A program made the translations under genes and the position numbers. Under the pieces are notes generated by a model that worked only from the letters and a program-made list of their open reading frames with translations, searched no databases and was not told the origin of the DNA. Below are positions 25,805-34,273 of a stretch of DNA of 64,000 bases, one piece after another. This DNA is from Kribbella pittospori. GTDB taxonomy: Bacteria > Actinomycetota > Actinomycetes > Propionibacteriales > Kribbellaceae. Every line of letters begins with the position of its first letter. Within the stretch, counting starts at the first letter, position 1. Where the stretch lies: NCBI RefSeq assembly GCF_004331465.1, contig NZ_SJKB01000016.1, forward strand, positions 100,359 to 164,358, read 5' to 3'.

Positions 25805-26478
25805 AGACGGAACAGCAGGTGTGGTCCGAGTACGCACGGGCGTTGCGGACGGTCGCAGGGGCCCGTGCGGACGCGCAGCAGGCGCAGGACCGGTTGACCG
25901 CGCACAAGACGAAGGCCGAGGCCGCTGCGATGGCCGAGGCCGAAGCCATGGCCGAGCGCGGGAGGCAGCTGGAGGCTCGGCTGAACACACTGGCCGAGAA
26001 GGCCGCGGCCAGCCTGCAGCGCGCCGGACTGCCCGCGGACGGGAAGCGGGCGAACGTCGCACTGCCGGAGATCCGTGCGCTCAACGACATCGAGACCGTG
26101 GCCGCGCGCCTCACCAAGCAGCTGGGTGAGGCGGTCGACACGCTCGAGGAGGTCCGCGCCCAGGCCCGGGAACTGCAGGAGCGACGCAAGCGCCGTACCA
26201 TCAGCGCGGCTCTGACGCTGGTCGGGTTCCTGGTGGTGTGGGTGGTCACCGGATCGTTCCTGGCCGGGGTCGAGGCTGCGGCCATCGCCGCCGTCACGAT
26301 GCTGGCCGCGTCCCGGGTGCTCGGGTTGCCGCGACTGCCCGGTGCCCGGTGGTGGGGTTGGGGCGGCGCGGTGGCGGTCGTCGTACTGATGGCCGCCGGG
26401 CTGCCCTGGTGGATCGCGATCCTGGTGCCGGTGGTGGTGTCCGGTACGGCGATCGTGCTGCCGAAGAAGCGCAACTAG
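25801..26478 (+). CDS. Coiled-coil membrane protein of the toxin locus
   Basis: 225 residues, start ATG 25801 overlapping the ATPase stop. Residues 5-128 are a long alanine- and glutamate-rich coiled coil (RLTAHKTKAEAAAMAEAEAM, LEEVRAQARELQERRKRR). Residues 132-222 hold about four hydrophobic helices (ISAALTLVGFLVVWVVTGSF, WWGWGGAVAVVVLMAAG, PWWIAILVPVVVSGTAIVL) and end in KKRN. No family is recognised. Gene order suggests it anchors the soluble ATPase to the membrane or forms the channel. Confidence 0.75.
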   Translation: MKTEQQVWSEYARALRTVAGARADAQQAQDRLTAHKTKAEAAAMAEAEAMAERGRQLEARLNTLAEKAAASLQRAGLPADGKRANVALPEIRALNDIETVAARLTKQLGEAVDTLEEVRAQARELQERRKRRTISAALTLVGFLVVWVVTGSFLAGVEAAAIAAVTMLAASRVLGLPRLPGARWWGWGGAVAVVVLMAAGLPWWIAILVPVVVSGTAIVLPKKRN

Positions 26479-26495
26479 TTCAGGAGTGGGTTCAG

Positions 26496-26756
26496 GTGTC
26501 CGATGTACAGCGGCTCAAGGAACAGCTGCACCAGGTCTCGATGGAGGCCAAGCAGGCGGCGGGCGGCCTGGCCGGATTCAAGCTGCGCTTCACCCAGCAC
26601 AGCCAGCAGGTGGAGAGCCTGATCGCGGGTACGGCGACCGGCGTCGACCGCGACATCACCGAGATCCTGGAGGCGGCCGGCAAGGCCGTCGAGCAGGCCG
26701 CCGAGGCGCTGGAGATCGCCTCGGCCGGATGCAAGAGCTACGCCGACCAGATCTGA
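26496..26756 (+). CDS. Small helical protein, WXG100-sized
   Basis: 86 residues from GTG 26496, after GGAG. Predicted as two helices with a turn near GTATGVD (about residue 48), and no cysteine except one near the C-terminus. Length, helical hairpin layout and its place between an FtsK-like ATPase and a toxin gene resemble WXG100/ESX proteins, but the W-x-G turn itself is absent (the turn reads IAGTATGVD). It may be a chaperone or partner for the next protein. Assignment by context only. Confidence 0.65.
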   Translation: MSDVQRLKEQLHQVSMEAKQAAGGLAGFKLRFTQHSQQVESLIAGTATGVDRDITEILEAAGKAVEQAAEALEIASAGCKSYADQI

Positions 26757-26759
26757 CCC

Positions 26760-27674
26760 ATGGCGTCGGACCTGCAGCGGGTCGCGCGGGGCTTGGTCGA
26801 ATGCCTCGATGAGGTGCCGCAGGTGGTCAGCCACCTGCAGCGCACCGCCGACCGCTGCCGCGAGAACGCCGCCCTGGCGATCGCGGCGTCCCAGGGCCGC
26901 GCGACTGTCGCTGCGCAGCAGTTGGACGCGGCCGCTCGGGCCTGCGAAGCCGCTGCGCACTACTTGTCGATGGCGCCGCCGAAGGCCCGGGCCTGGGCGG
27001 ACCGGCTCGTCGGTGGCGGCCGTGGGACCAACCGGCCGTCGTCCGACTCCGCCGACCGCAACAAGCTGACCGGCGGCACCGGCGACCTGGCCGAACGCGA
27101 CTCGAAGGGCCGCACCAAACGTCTCACCGCCACCTTCGACGACCTCGAAACGCCGGAGGACAACGAGCCACCGCTCATCACCGTCGCCCGCAAGGCGTTC
27201 GAGAAGTTCCGCAAACAGCGCGAGAAGGACGACGAAGACCCTCAACCCGACGAGCCCCTCGAAGTGGAAATCACCGTCGCCGAAACCGGCGAACTGATCA
27301 TCGAGGAACGCAACGAGGACGAAGACAAGAAACGCAACGACCACCTGCTCCAGGACTTCGAGATCGCCGTAGACCTCACCAAGGCCGTCGAACAACTCCT
27401 CGCCGCCATGGCCGAGTCCGCCGACCACCAATGGCAACAAGCCACCCTCACCATCCACCCCGACCGGGTAGAAGCCACCTTCGCCTACCCCGAGGAAGAC
27501 CGTCCCCAGCCCATCGTCGTAGACATCAACCTCCCCCCGCTCCTCGGAGACGCCCCCGACTTCGACCCAGCCTTCGATCCCGGTCCGAAAGGTCCCGAGT
27601 TCGTGCCCCCGCAAGGAGAATCACACCAGGCACAAGATCAGCAGCCCGGATGTGATGGCGCGCAAGAGCGCTGA
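26760..27674 (+). CDS. Toxin carrier protein with helical N-terminus (frameshifted from its toxin domain)
   Basis: 304 residues as it stands, starting 3 bp after the preceding stop. Residues 1-90 are helical (VARGLVECLDEVPQVVSHLQ, ACEAAAHYLSMAPPKARAWA), as in N-terminal targeting domains of actinobacterial polymorphic toxins. There follow a charged linker, KAFEKFRKQREKDDEDPQPD, and a small alpha/beta module with WQQATLTIHPDRVEATFAYP. A proline-rich tail (PDFDPAFDPGPKGPEFVPP) follows. After FVPP the frame runs into a short meaningless tail (QGESHQAQDQQPG). Removing one base from the C5 run at 27606-27610 would join it to the CdiA-like toxin domain, giving about 390 residues. Confidence 0.8.
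   Translation: MASDLQRVARGLVECLDEVPQVVSHLQRTADRCRENAALAIAASQGRATVAAQQLDAAARACEAAAHYLSMAPPKARAWADRLVGGGRGTNRPSSDSADRNKLTGGTGDLAERDSKGRTKRLTATFDDLETPEDNEPPLITVARKAFEKFRKQREKDDEDPQPDEPLEVEITVAETGELIIEERNEDEDKKRNDHLLQDFEIAVDLTKAVEQLLAAMAESADHQWQQATLTIHPDRVEATFAYPEEDRPQPIVVDINLPPLLGDAPDFDPAFDPGPKGPEFVPPQGESHQAQDQQPGCDGAQER
27606..27610 (+). other. Frameshift site: run of five C
   Basis: Reading the carrier frame with four C instead of five gives EFVPRKENHTRHKISSPDVM, which enters the CdiA-like toxin frame without a break. The indel at this homopolymer may be a real mutation, phase variation or a sequencing error. Confidence 0.7.
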
Positions 27675-27933
27675 CGATGTCGGCGTGATCATCGAGTTCA
27701 AGACCCAGGACAGCGGTTCGTCGAACGCAGTGACGCGAAGCATGCTCAAAGCCAGCGGACAGGCCGGGGAACGAGGCGAGGTCGTCATCGATGGCCGACG
27801 GGTCGGACTGACCCGGGAGGTCGCCTGGAGATCGTTCCGGAGGGCGTGCAAACAACCGCAGAAGGCAGTGGCTGACATCGTTCATGTCATTCTCGGTGAC
27901 GGGCAGTTGGTCACCTTCACGAAGGAGCAGTGA
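27652..27933 (+). CDS. CdiA-like PD-(D/E)XK toxin domain (out of frame with its carrier)
   Basis: As a free ORF it runs from GTG/ATG 27652 for 93 residues. The homologous domain extends upstream in this frame to about 27612, where SSPDV supplies the PD of PD-(D/E)XK, a motif placed before any start codon. GVIIEFKTQDSGSS holds the E-x-K, then GQAGERGEVVIDGRRVGLT and LARAC-like FRRACKQPQKAVADIVHVIL. This matches from memory the C-terminal nuclease domain of contact-dependent inhibition proteins, which cut tRNA or DNA. That the PD lies before the first start codon supports a fused ancestor. The next gene overlaps the stop by one base (TGATG). Confidence 0.75.
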   Translation: MMARKSADDVGVIIEFKTQDSGSSNAVTRSMLKASGQAGERGEVVIDGRRVGLTREVAWRSFRRACKQPQKAVADIVHVILGDGQLVTFTKEQ

Positions 27934-28409
27934 TGTCTACGACTGACGACATCTTTCTCGCCTCGAGTGGATCACTCGAGAGCACGGTTGCCTGGCTGTC
28001 GACTGTGCTCCGATTGCGGAGTCTCGAGGATCCTGCCCTGAAAGCTGACGAGTACCTGTTCTCCGCGGGTGCGCGGACCGCCGAGGGGGCGGTCGTCTTC
28101 GTCGTCGAGCCGAACGCGTACGGTTCCGTGGATCCTGAGCCCGAGGATGTGTCGGCGATCGACCGCTACACGGCGGCGGTGGAGGTTCGTCTTGTGGGCG
28201 CGAAGGACGAGGAGGCGCAGGTGGCGGAAGCACGCGCGGTCTTCGACGAGGTGGCTGCCGGACAGCCCGATGTGGCGATCGTTCTGAGCCACAACATGTC
28301 TCACCTGGCCGCGGCGTACCTCCCCGGTGCCGGAGTCCAGACATTCCCGCCCGGCACAACCCTCGACGCTCCAGACATCGAGACCTGGCGGGACTGGGTC
28401 GTGAGCTGA
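27933..28409 (+). CDS. Presumed immunity protein for the CdiA-like toxin
   Basis: 158 residues. ATG 27933 overlaps the toxin stop (TGATG), with GAAGGAG at 27921-27927. Small, acidic, soluble: IFLASSGSLESTVAWLSTVL, EYLFSAGARTAEGAVVFVVE, AIDRYTAAVEVRLVGAKDEE and DVAIVLSHNMSHLAAAYLPG. No named family is recognised. The position directly after a nuclease toxin, the size and the acidity are those of an immunity protein. The following fragment repeats its N-terminal motif, which fits immunity gene duplication. Confidence 0.7.
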   Translation: MSTTDDIFLASSGSLESTVAWLSTVLRLRSLEDPALKADEYLFSAGARTAEGAVVFVVEPNAYGSVDPEPEDVSAIDRYTAAVEVRLVGAKDEEAQVAEARAVFDEVAAGQPDVAIVLSHNMSHLAAAYLPGAGVQTFPPGTTLDAPDIETWRDWVVS

Positions 28410-28594
28410 TGTCCGCTGTGGACTGTCTGTTTGTGGCGACCTCTGGTCTGCCGGAGGAGGTTGCCGAGTGGCTAGATCACCCCGGATCCGCCCGACGACG
28501 CGGTGTGGCGGGCGTGGGTTGTTGGGTAGGGGTGGCGGTCGACCGGGTGGGCGGCGGGTGGGGTTTGAAAAGTTCTTGGGAAGTTGCGTCATGA
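28409..28594 (+). pseudogene. Truncated second immunity gene
   Basis: ATG 28409 overlaps the preceding stop (TGATG). The first 22 residues, CLFVATSGLPEEVAEWLDH with its leader MSAVD, parallel the immunity protein start (IFLASSGSLESTVAWL). After residue 24 the sequence becomes glycine/valine-rich and unrelated (RRRGVAGVGCWVGVAVDRVG), so the frame is likely lost. It looks like the remains of a paralogous immunity gene. Confidence 0.55.
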
Positions 28595-28647
28595 AGGGTT
28601 GGTGGGGACGTCACTACCTGTGAAGCCATCCCCACAGGGAAGTGGAA

Positions 28648-28725
28648 GTGATCGATGTGAACCGCAGATCGATGGCGCTGGTGGGAAGCACCGCAGTGGT
28701 TCGTCCGACGCGCCGGGTGCGTTGA
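28648..28725 (+). CDS. Possible 25-residue leader peptide
   Basis: GTG 28648 lies 8 bases after AGGGA. It encodes 25 residues (with IDVNRRSMALVGSTAVVRP) ending at TGA 28725, with the next ATG two bases later. No relative is known. Low confidence; may be chance. Confidence 0.3.
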   Translation: MIDVNRRSMALVGSTAVVRPTRRVR

Positions 28726-28726
28726 G

Positions 28727-28954
28727 ATGTCCGCCGGCGATCCAGTACCGCAACGTTGCCGCGTACGAGTGTGGTTCGGGGACCACGTCGTCGCGGACTA
28801 CCGGGCGGAGGCCGAACTGGCCGAACGCTACGCCGAAGCCATGTCGCGCCGGTTCGCCGGACTGCGCGTGACCAGCGAACCGATCCCCGACACCGATCAA
28901 GGCCCGGGCCGCGTGCTGCCGGGCGAACGGCTCTGGGAGGTAGCCCCGAAATGA
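28727..28954 (+). CDS. Small conserved actinobacterial protein of unknown function
   Basis: 75 residues from ATG 28727. VRVWFGDHVVADYRAEAELA and YAEAMSRRFAGLRVTSEPIP suggest one alpha/beta unit of a small soluble protein. Its stop overlaps the next ATG (ATGA). I recall pairs of short genes like this one and its neighbour in actinobacterial integrative elements and phages, but have no name. No membrane segment or signal. Confidence 0.65.
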   Translation: MSAGDPVPQRCRVRVWFGDHVVADYRAEAELAERYAEAMSRRFAGLRVTSEPIPDTDQGPGRVLPGERLWEVAPK

Positions 28955-29346
28955 CGACCCGTCGCTTCCGGCTGATCCGCCATCACGACGTCTCCGGTGT
29001 CAGTGGCACCGGCCCCGTCGCCGAAGGTGTCCAGTTCACCGACGGCGCCGTGGCGCTGCGCTGGTACGGCGACTATCCGACCACGACCGTGTGGGACGGC
29101 ATCGAGTCCGTCGTCGCCATCCACGGCCACGGCGGGGCCACCGTGGTCGAGTGGATCGACCCCGAGCAAGGCCCCGATCCTGACCTGAAGCTGCCACCCC
29201 GCGAGACTCTCCCGCCCCGACCGTGGCCGGATCTGCACTCCGCCCCCGAGCCACAGGACCCCGACCCGCTGCACAGCGACCGCGACCTCGGTGCGCACGG
29301 CGGTGCCCCGCCGGCCGGTGGGTCGTCGTACCGGGTGTTCCGATGA
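28951..29346 (+). CDS. Conserved actinobacterial protein with proline-rich tail
   Basis: 131 residues, coupled to the preceding gene by ATGA. Residues 1-70 form a beta-rich domain (LIRHHDVSGVSGTGPVAEGV, GAVALRWYGDYPTTTVWDGI, VVAIHGHGGATVVEWID). I recall the VSGVSGTG...HGHxGAT pattern from many actinobacterial hypothetical proteins in mobile or accessory contexts. The last 60 residues are proline/aspartate-rich and low complexity. Function unknown. Two hairpins follow the stop. Confidence 0.65.
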   Translation: MTTRRFRLIRHHDVSGVSGTGPVAEGVQFTDGAVALRWYGDYPTTTVWDGIESVVAIHGHGGATVVEWIDPEQGPDPDLKLPPRETLPPRPWPDLHSAPEPQDPDPLHSDRDLGAHGGAPPAGGSSYRVFR

Positions 29347-29350
29347 GCCG

Positions 29351-29421
29351 GACCGGGTCCGGCGCCGCGGACCCGGTCTGAAACGGGCGGGCCGGTGCCG
29401 AGCCTCCCTTCGGCACCGGCC
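29351..29421. terminator. Two tandem hairpins ending the accessory block
   Basis: The first stem pairs 29351-29361 with 29368-29378 (11 bp, loop GCGCCG), five bases after the stop at 29346. The second pairs 29390-29401 with 29410-29421 (12 bp, loop 8). Both are perfect. Together they end the rightward toxin-locus transcript, and the second may also serve the leftward gene that ends at 29483. Confidence 0.85.
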
Positions 29422-29482
29422 ACCCATTCCCTGGGACCCAGCCGGACTCGCGATACGGCTGGGGCTGAGTCCCCCCCGGAGG

Positions 29483-29794
29483 TCAGCTCATCTCGAAGGA
29501 CTGGGCCACGTCGAGGTTGTAGAACGTGGCCGGCCCGTCGCACAGCTCCATCATCTTGGCCGCGTAGTCGCCGGTGTCGGCGCGGCCGGAGTTCTCCATC
29601 GCCTCCTCGTACGAGGCGAACTCGACGATCGCGAAGTAGCGCCCGGGGTCGTCCCGGTCGGCGCAGGTGATGCCACGCGTGGGGGCGGGGCCGTCACCCT
29701 GTGCTTCGCGTTCCTTGCGGTACTGCTCGTTGAGTGCCGCGACCTCGTCCGGTTTCGACGTCCGGTACTCGATGATCTGTACGAACCCTGCCAT
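29483..29794 (-). CDS. Small ABM/EthD-like ferredoxin-fold protein
   Basis: 103 residues from ATG 29794, with GGGGGAG upstream. FVQIIEYRTSKPDEVAALNE, then GRYFAIVEFASYEEAMENSG, and ATFYNLDVAQSFEMS: the beta-alpha-beta-beta-alpha-beta layout of dimeric alpha-beta barrel proteins such as antibiotic-biosynthesis-monooxygenase relatives. No catalytic residues are certain. Function unknown. Confidence 0.7.
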   Translation of the reverse strand: MAGFVQIIEYRTSKPDEVAALNEQYRKEREAQGDGPAPTRGITCADRDDPGRYFAIVEFASYEEAMENSGRADTGDYAAKMMELCDGPATFYNLDVAQSFEMS

Positions 29795-29979
29795 GTCTCC
29801 CCCTTGCCCTGGGCACCCACCCCAGGTGCCTTCAAGGCCGACACTGCGCCTGGATCGTCTGCTCCGCAAGAGGTCACGGCTTACGGTGACCTGACGCCCG
29901 CGACGGATCACGAAGGGTTCGCTTCTGCCCTCGGCAGAGGAAGTGGGATTTGTCGGCGGCGCCTGATTGGCTTGTCCGC

Positions 29980-30969
29980 GTGGAGATTCTGATTCTCGGT
30001 GGGACTGCCTGGCTGGGTCGTGAGATCGCGACGCAGGCGGTGGCGCGCGGGCACGCGGTCACCTGTCTGGCACGCGGGGAGAGTGGTGAGGTCGCCGATG
30101 GCGCGACGCTGATCGCCGCCGACCGCAGCAGCCCGGACGCGTACGACGCTGTGCCCGATCAAGAGTGGGACGCGGTCTTCGAGGTGTCGTGGCAGCCCAG
30201 GTTCGTCCGTGGTGCGTTGGCGGCGTTCGGGGCGCGGACGAAGCATTGGACGTACGTCTCGTCGGTCAACGCGTACGAGAAGTACGACACGCCAGGCGCC
30301 GACGAGTCGGCCGTACTGCGGCAGCCGACGGGGGAGGACACGCCAGGCCGGGAGCTGTACGGCGAAGCGAAGGTCGCCTGCGAACTGGCGTCGGTCGAGA
30401 CGGTCGGGGACCGGTTGGTGATCGCCCGGGCCGGACTCATCGGTGGGCCGGGGGACAAGAGCGACCGGGCCGGTGCCTGGCCGGCGCGTGCGGCTCGTGC
30501 GCCGGAGGAGCCGATGCTGGTGCCGGACACGCCTGACCTCGCGACCTCGGTCATCGACGTCCGCGACCTGGCGTCGTGGTTGCTGGACTGTGCGACGGAG
30601 GGCCGGACCGGGACGTTCGATGTCCGCGGCCCGATCGTGCCCTTCGGGGAGTGGATCGAGCTGGTGCGTGAGGTCGGTGGTCATACCGGACCGGTCGTGC
30701 TCGCGCCGCGGGACTGGCTGGTGGAGCAGAAGGTCGAGCAGTACATGGGGCCGGACTCGCTGGCGATGTGGATCGTAGAGCCCGGGTATGAAGGGTGGTC
30801 GAGCCGGAGCGGTGAAGCGGCGCTCAACGCTGGGCTGACACATCGGTCGCGACGCGAGTTCCTCACCGACGTGCTGGCCTTCGAGCGTGAGCTGGGGCTG
30901 GATCGCGAGCGTCGTGCTGGGCTCAGCCCGGCCAAGGAGCAGGAGTTGATCGAGTCGCTGCCGGAGTAG
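29980..30969 (+). CDS. NAD-dependent epimerase/dehydratase family protein (atypical SDR)
   Basis: 329 residues from GTG 29980. VEILILGGTAWLGREIATQA is the dinucleotide loop (GGTxxLG), GHAVTCLARG the second strand and acidic/arginine NADP contact, and HWTYVSSVNAYEKY holds the SSV-Y catalytic strand. ELYGEAKVACEL carries the Y-x-x-x-K pair. The C-terminal part fits the substrate domain (WIVEPGYEGWSSRSGEAALN, then REFLTDVLAFEREL). It acts in the cytoplasm; the substrate is unknown. A TTG at 29950 would give a longer start. The phosphoesterase gene follows 11 bp later. Confidence 0.88.
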   Translation: MEILILGGTAWLGREIATQAVARGHAVTCLARGESGEVADGATLIAADRSSPDAYDAVPDQEWDAVFEVSWQPRFVRGALAAFGARTKHWTYVSSVNAYEKYDTPGADESAVLRQPTGEDTPGRELYGEAKVACELASVETVGDRLVIARAGLIGGPGDKSDRAGAWPARAARAPEEPMLVPDTPDLATSVIDVRDLASWLLDCATEGRTGTFDVRGPIVPFGEWIELVREVGGHTGPVVLAPRDWLVEQKVEQYMGPDSLAMWIVEPGYEGWSSRSGEAALNAGLTHRSRREFLTDVLAFERELGLDRERRAGLSPAKEQELIESLPE

Positions 30970-30980
30970 AGAGTGGGCGC

Positions 30981-31472
30981 ATGCGCTTGGTGCTGATCTC
31001 GGACACTCATCTGCCGATGCGGGCCAAGAAGCTGCCCGCGCCGGTCTGGGACGCGGTTGAGAGTGCCGACGTGGTCATCCACGCCGGCGACTGGGTGAAC
31101 GTCGCCCTGCTGGACGAGTTGGAGAGTCGTGCCGAGCGACTGATCGGGTGCTGGGGCAACAACGACGGGCCGGAGCTGCGAGCGCGGCTCCCCGAGGTTG
31201 CGCGGGTGACGCTCGACGGGCTGTCGGTCGCGGTCGTGCACGAGACCGGATCGGCCAAGGGCCGCGAGGAGCGCTGCGAGAAGGCGTACCCGGGCGTGGA
31301 CCTGCTGGTGTTCGGGCACAGCCACATCCCGTGGGACACGACCAGCCCGGGCGGTCTGCGCTTGCTCAACCCCGGATCGCCGACGGATCGGCGCTCGCAG
31401 CCGTACTGCACCTACCAGACCGCGACGATCACCGCCGGCCGGCTGGAAAAGGTTGCCCTGCACAACCTTTAG
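30981..31472 (+). CDS. YfcE-type metallophosphoesterase
   Basis: 163 residues. All calcineurin-like motifs are present: LVLISDTHLP (D-x-H), VIHAGDW (GD), CWGNNDGPEL (GNND), VVHETGSA (H) and LVFGHSHIPW (GHSH). The fold binds two metal ions and hydrolyses phosphodiesters. Single-domain members such as YfcE have no agreed natural substrate. It follows the epimerase gene and is ended by a hairpin. Confidence 0.92.
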   Translation: MRLVLISDTHLPMRAKKLPAPVWDAVESADVVIHAGDWVNVALLDELESRAERLIGCWGNNDGPELRARLPEVARVTLDGLSVAVVHETGSAKGREERCEKAYPGVDLLVFGHSHIPWDTTSPGGLRLLNPGSPTDRRSQPYCTYQTATITAGRLEKVALHNL

Positions 31473-31497
31473 CGGTTGTTGCGGTGAACAACGACTT

Positions 31498-31561
31498 CGG
31501 CCGGGCGTGAGAAAGTTTCCGCCGTACCACCGAGTTACGGCGAACTTCTCACACCCGGCCG
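31498..31561. terminator. Long imperfect hairpin terminator
   Basis: CGGCCGGG at 31498 pairs with CCCGGCCG at 31554-31561. Inside, GTGAGAA and TTCTCAC, and CGCCGTA and TACGGCG also pair, giving about 25 bp in all with a loop near 31530. It lies between convergent genes ending at 31472 and 31567. Confidence 0.75.
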
Positions 31562-31566
31562 ATGGT

Positions 31567-31722
31567 TCAGGCGTTGGCTGCTTCCTTGACCCGGGTCTTG
31601 AGGCGGTCGCGCACCTCTTCCGGCGTGTAGGCGCGGCGCTTCCGCTCGCCCCGCGCGATCACCACGCCCGTCGCTGCCACGCCGACGAGCCCCGCAAGTC
31701 CTACCACCTTCCATACCTTCAT
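31567..31722 (-). CDS. Small single-helix membrane protein (51 residues)
   Basis: ATG 31722 to TGA 31567. Residues 4-23 are hydrophobic (WKVVGLAGLVGVAATGVVIA) and are followed by a basic stretch RGERKRRAYTPEEVRDRLK. It is shorter than 60 codons. Similar proteins occur in other actinobacteria as far as I recall; function unknown. It is divergent from the next gene across 18 bp. Confidence 0.7.
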   Translation of the reverse strand: MKVWKVVGLAGLVGVAATGVVIARGERKRRAYTPEEVRDRLKTRVKEAANA

Positions 31723-31740
31723 GCGGACTAACCTAGCTGC

Positions 31741-32373
31741 GTGGAGAGCCGGATTTCACTGGATGACGCTACGGAACTGACACGAACAGGTGACATTTGG
31801 CTGTTCCGCGGTGCGAGCACGGCTGATCGCGCCATCCAGCTGACCACCAACAGCCCGGTGAACCACGTCGGCATGGCGATCGTGATCGAGGACCTGCCGC
31901 CGCTGATGTGGCACGCCGAACTGGGCCGTTCGCTGCCGGACATGTGGAGCGGGACCCACCATCGCGGAGTGCAGTTGCACGACCTGCGGGACGCCGTACT
32001 CGTATGGGTGCGCAAGTACGGTCAGCAGGCGTGGATGCGGCAGCTCGACCATCCCGTCACGCGGTCGATGGAGGACGCCGTACTGCGGACTGTCGCGCGA
32101 TTGGACGGTACGCCGTTCCCGTCGACGGCGCGGCTGGCATCCCGATGGGTCCGTGGGCGGGTGCCCGCGTTCCGCCGCGGGTCGCGGGAGTTGGAGCTCG
32201 AGTCGGCGTACTGCGCTGAGGTAGTCGCAGTGACGTACGAGGAGATGGGATTGCTGCGCGGGCTGCCGGCGAACTGGTACGACCCGGGACGGTTCTGGAG
32301 TGGCGACGAGCTCGAGCTGGCGCAGGGTGCGCGGCTCGGGGACGAGATCGCGGTCGACATCCCGGCGGAGTGA
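31741..32373 (+). CDS. YiiX/permuted papain-like (NlpC/P60 superfamily) protein
   Basis: 210 residues from GTG 31741. GDIWLFRGASTADRAIQLTT then SPVNHVGMAIV carries the catalytic histidine; YCAEVVAVTYEEMGLL in the C-terminal part carries the catalytic cysteine. This order (His before Cys) marks the circularly permuted papain-like amidases (YiiX/YaeF type). No signal peptide. The start is preceded by TAACCT at the right distance for a -10 box, so translation may be leaderless. Likely hydrolyses an amide or lipid ester; substrate unknown. Confidence 0.8.
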   Translation: MESRISLDDATELTRTGDIWLFRGASTADRAIQLTTNSPVNHVGMAIVIEDLPPLMWHAELGRSLPDMWSGTHHRGVQLHDLRDAVLVWVRKYGQQAWMRQLDHPVTRSMEDAVLRTVARLDGTPFPSTARLASRWVRGRVPAFRRGSRELELESAYCAEVVAVTYEEMGLLRGLPANWYDPGRFWSGDELELAQGARLGDEIAVDIPAE

Positions 32374-32447
32374 TGCGGCCGAAACTGTCCGTGGCGTGTG
32401 ATTGGGTTGTTCTGGGTCGGTAACCGAGCCGGAGGAGGGCCCCACGG

Positions 32448-33680
<1,233 letters not shown>

Positions 33681-33717
33681 CCGGCAGCGACCGGCGGATG
33701 CGGGTTAGGGTTCCGGC

Positions 33718-34245
33718 GTGGAATCGAGCGAGCTGGGCCGGCGGATCTACGCGACTGCTCATCTGACCGGGGAGTTCGTGCTGCGGTCGGGGCAGGTCAC
33801 GGGGGAGTACTTCGACAAGTACAGGTTCGAGGCTGATCCGGTGCTGCTGGATGCGGTGGCCGAGGCGATGGTGCCGCTCGTGCCGGCGGGGACCGAGGTG
33901 CTGGCCGGGCTCGAGATGGGTGGCATTCCGGTGGTCACGGCGCTCGGCCGGCACACCGGGCTGCCGTGTGCGTTCGTGCGGAAGGAGGCCAAGGCGTACG
34001 GGACCCGACGGCTGGCCGAGGGCGCCGAGACCGCCGGCAAGCGGGTGACGATCGTCGAGGACGTTGTCACGACCGGTGGTCAGATCGTGCTGTCCACGCA
34101 TGACCTCCGCGCGCTGGGCGCCGAGATCACCGATGCCCTCTGCGTCATCAACCGCAACCCGACGACCCCGGCCCCACTCACCGAGGCCGGGCTGACGCTG
34201 CACGCTCTGCTGACCTCGGACGACCTGACTCCAGGCACCAACTGA
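33718..34245 (+). CDS. pyrE: Orotate phosphoribosyltransferase
   Basis: 175 residues from GTG 33718. GEFVLRSGQVTGEYFDKYRF, then GLEMGGIPVVTALGRHTGL, PCAFVRKEAKAYGTRRLAEG (lysine and arginine that contact orotate and pyrophosphate) and VTIVEDVVTTGGQ, the PRPP-binding loop. It joins orotate and PRPP to give OMP in pyrimidine synthesis, as a dimer in the cytoplasm. Its length is typical. The other pyrimidine genes are not in this window. The alternative is another PRTase, but the motif set fits OPRTase. Confidence 0.9.
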   Translation: MESSELGRRIYATAHLTGEFVLRSGQVTGEYFDKYRFEADPVLLDAVAEAMVPLVPAGTEVLAGLEMGGIPVVTALGRHTGLPCAFVRKEAKAYGTRRLAEGAETAGKRVTIVEDVVTTGGQIVLSTHDLRALGAEITDALCVINRNPTTPAPLTEAGLTLHALLTSDDLTPGTN

Positions 34246-34273
34246 TTCGACAGTGCCAGGAGCGGCCGCGAGG

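Noticed and set aside
23054..26756. Canonical type VII (ESX) secretion system
   Set aside because: No EccB, EccD, EccE, mycosin or true WXG100 turn, and the ATPase has no membrane segment, so I call it at most type VII-like.
27612..27652. AAGGAG as ribosome site for a separate toxin gene
   Set aside because: There is no start codon within 5-12 bases of it in the toxin frame; the next in-frame start is 33 bases on and after the PD motif.
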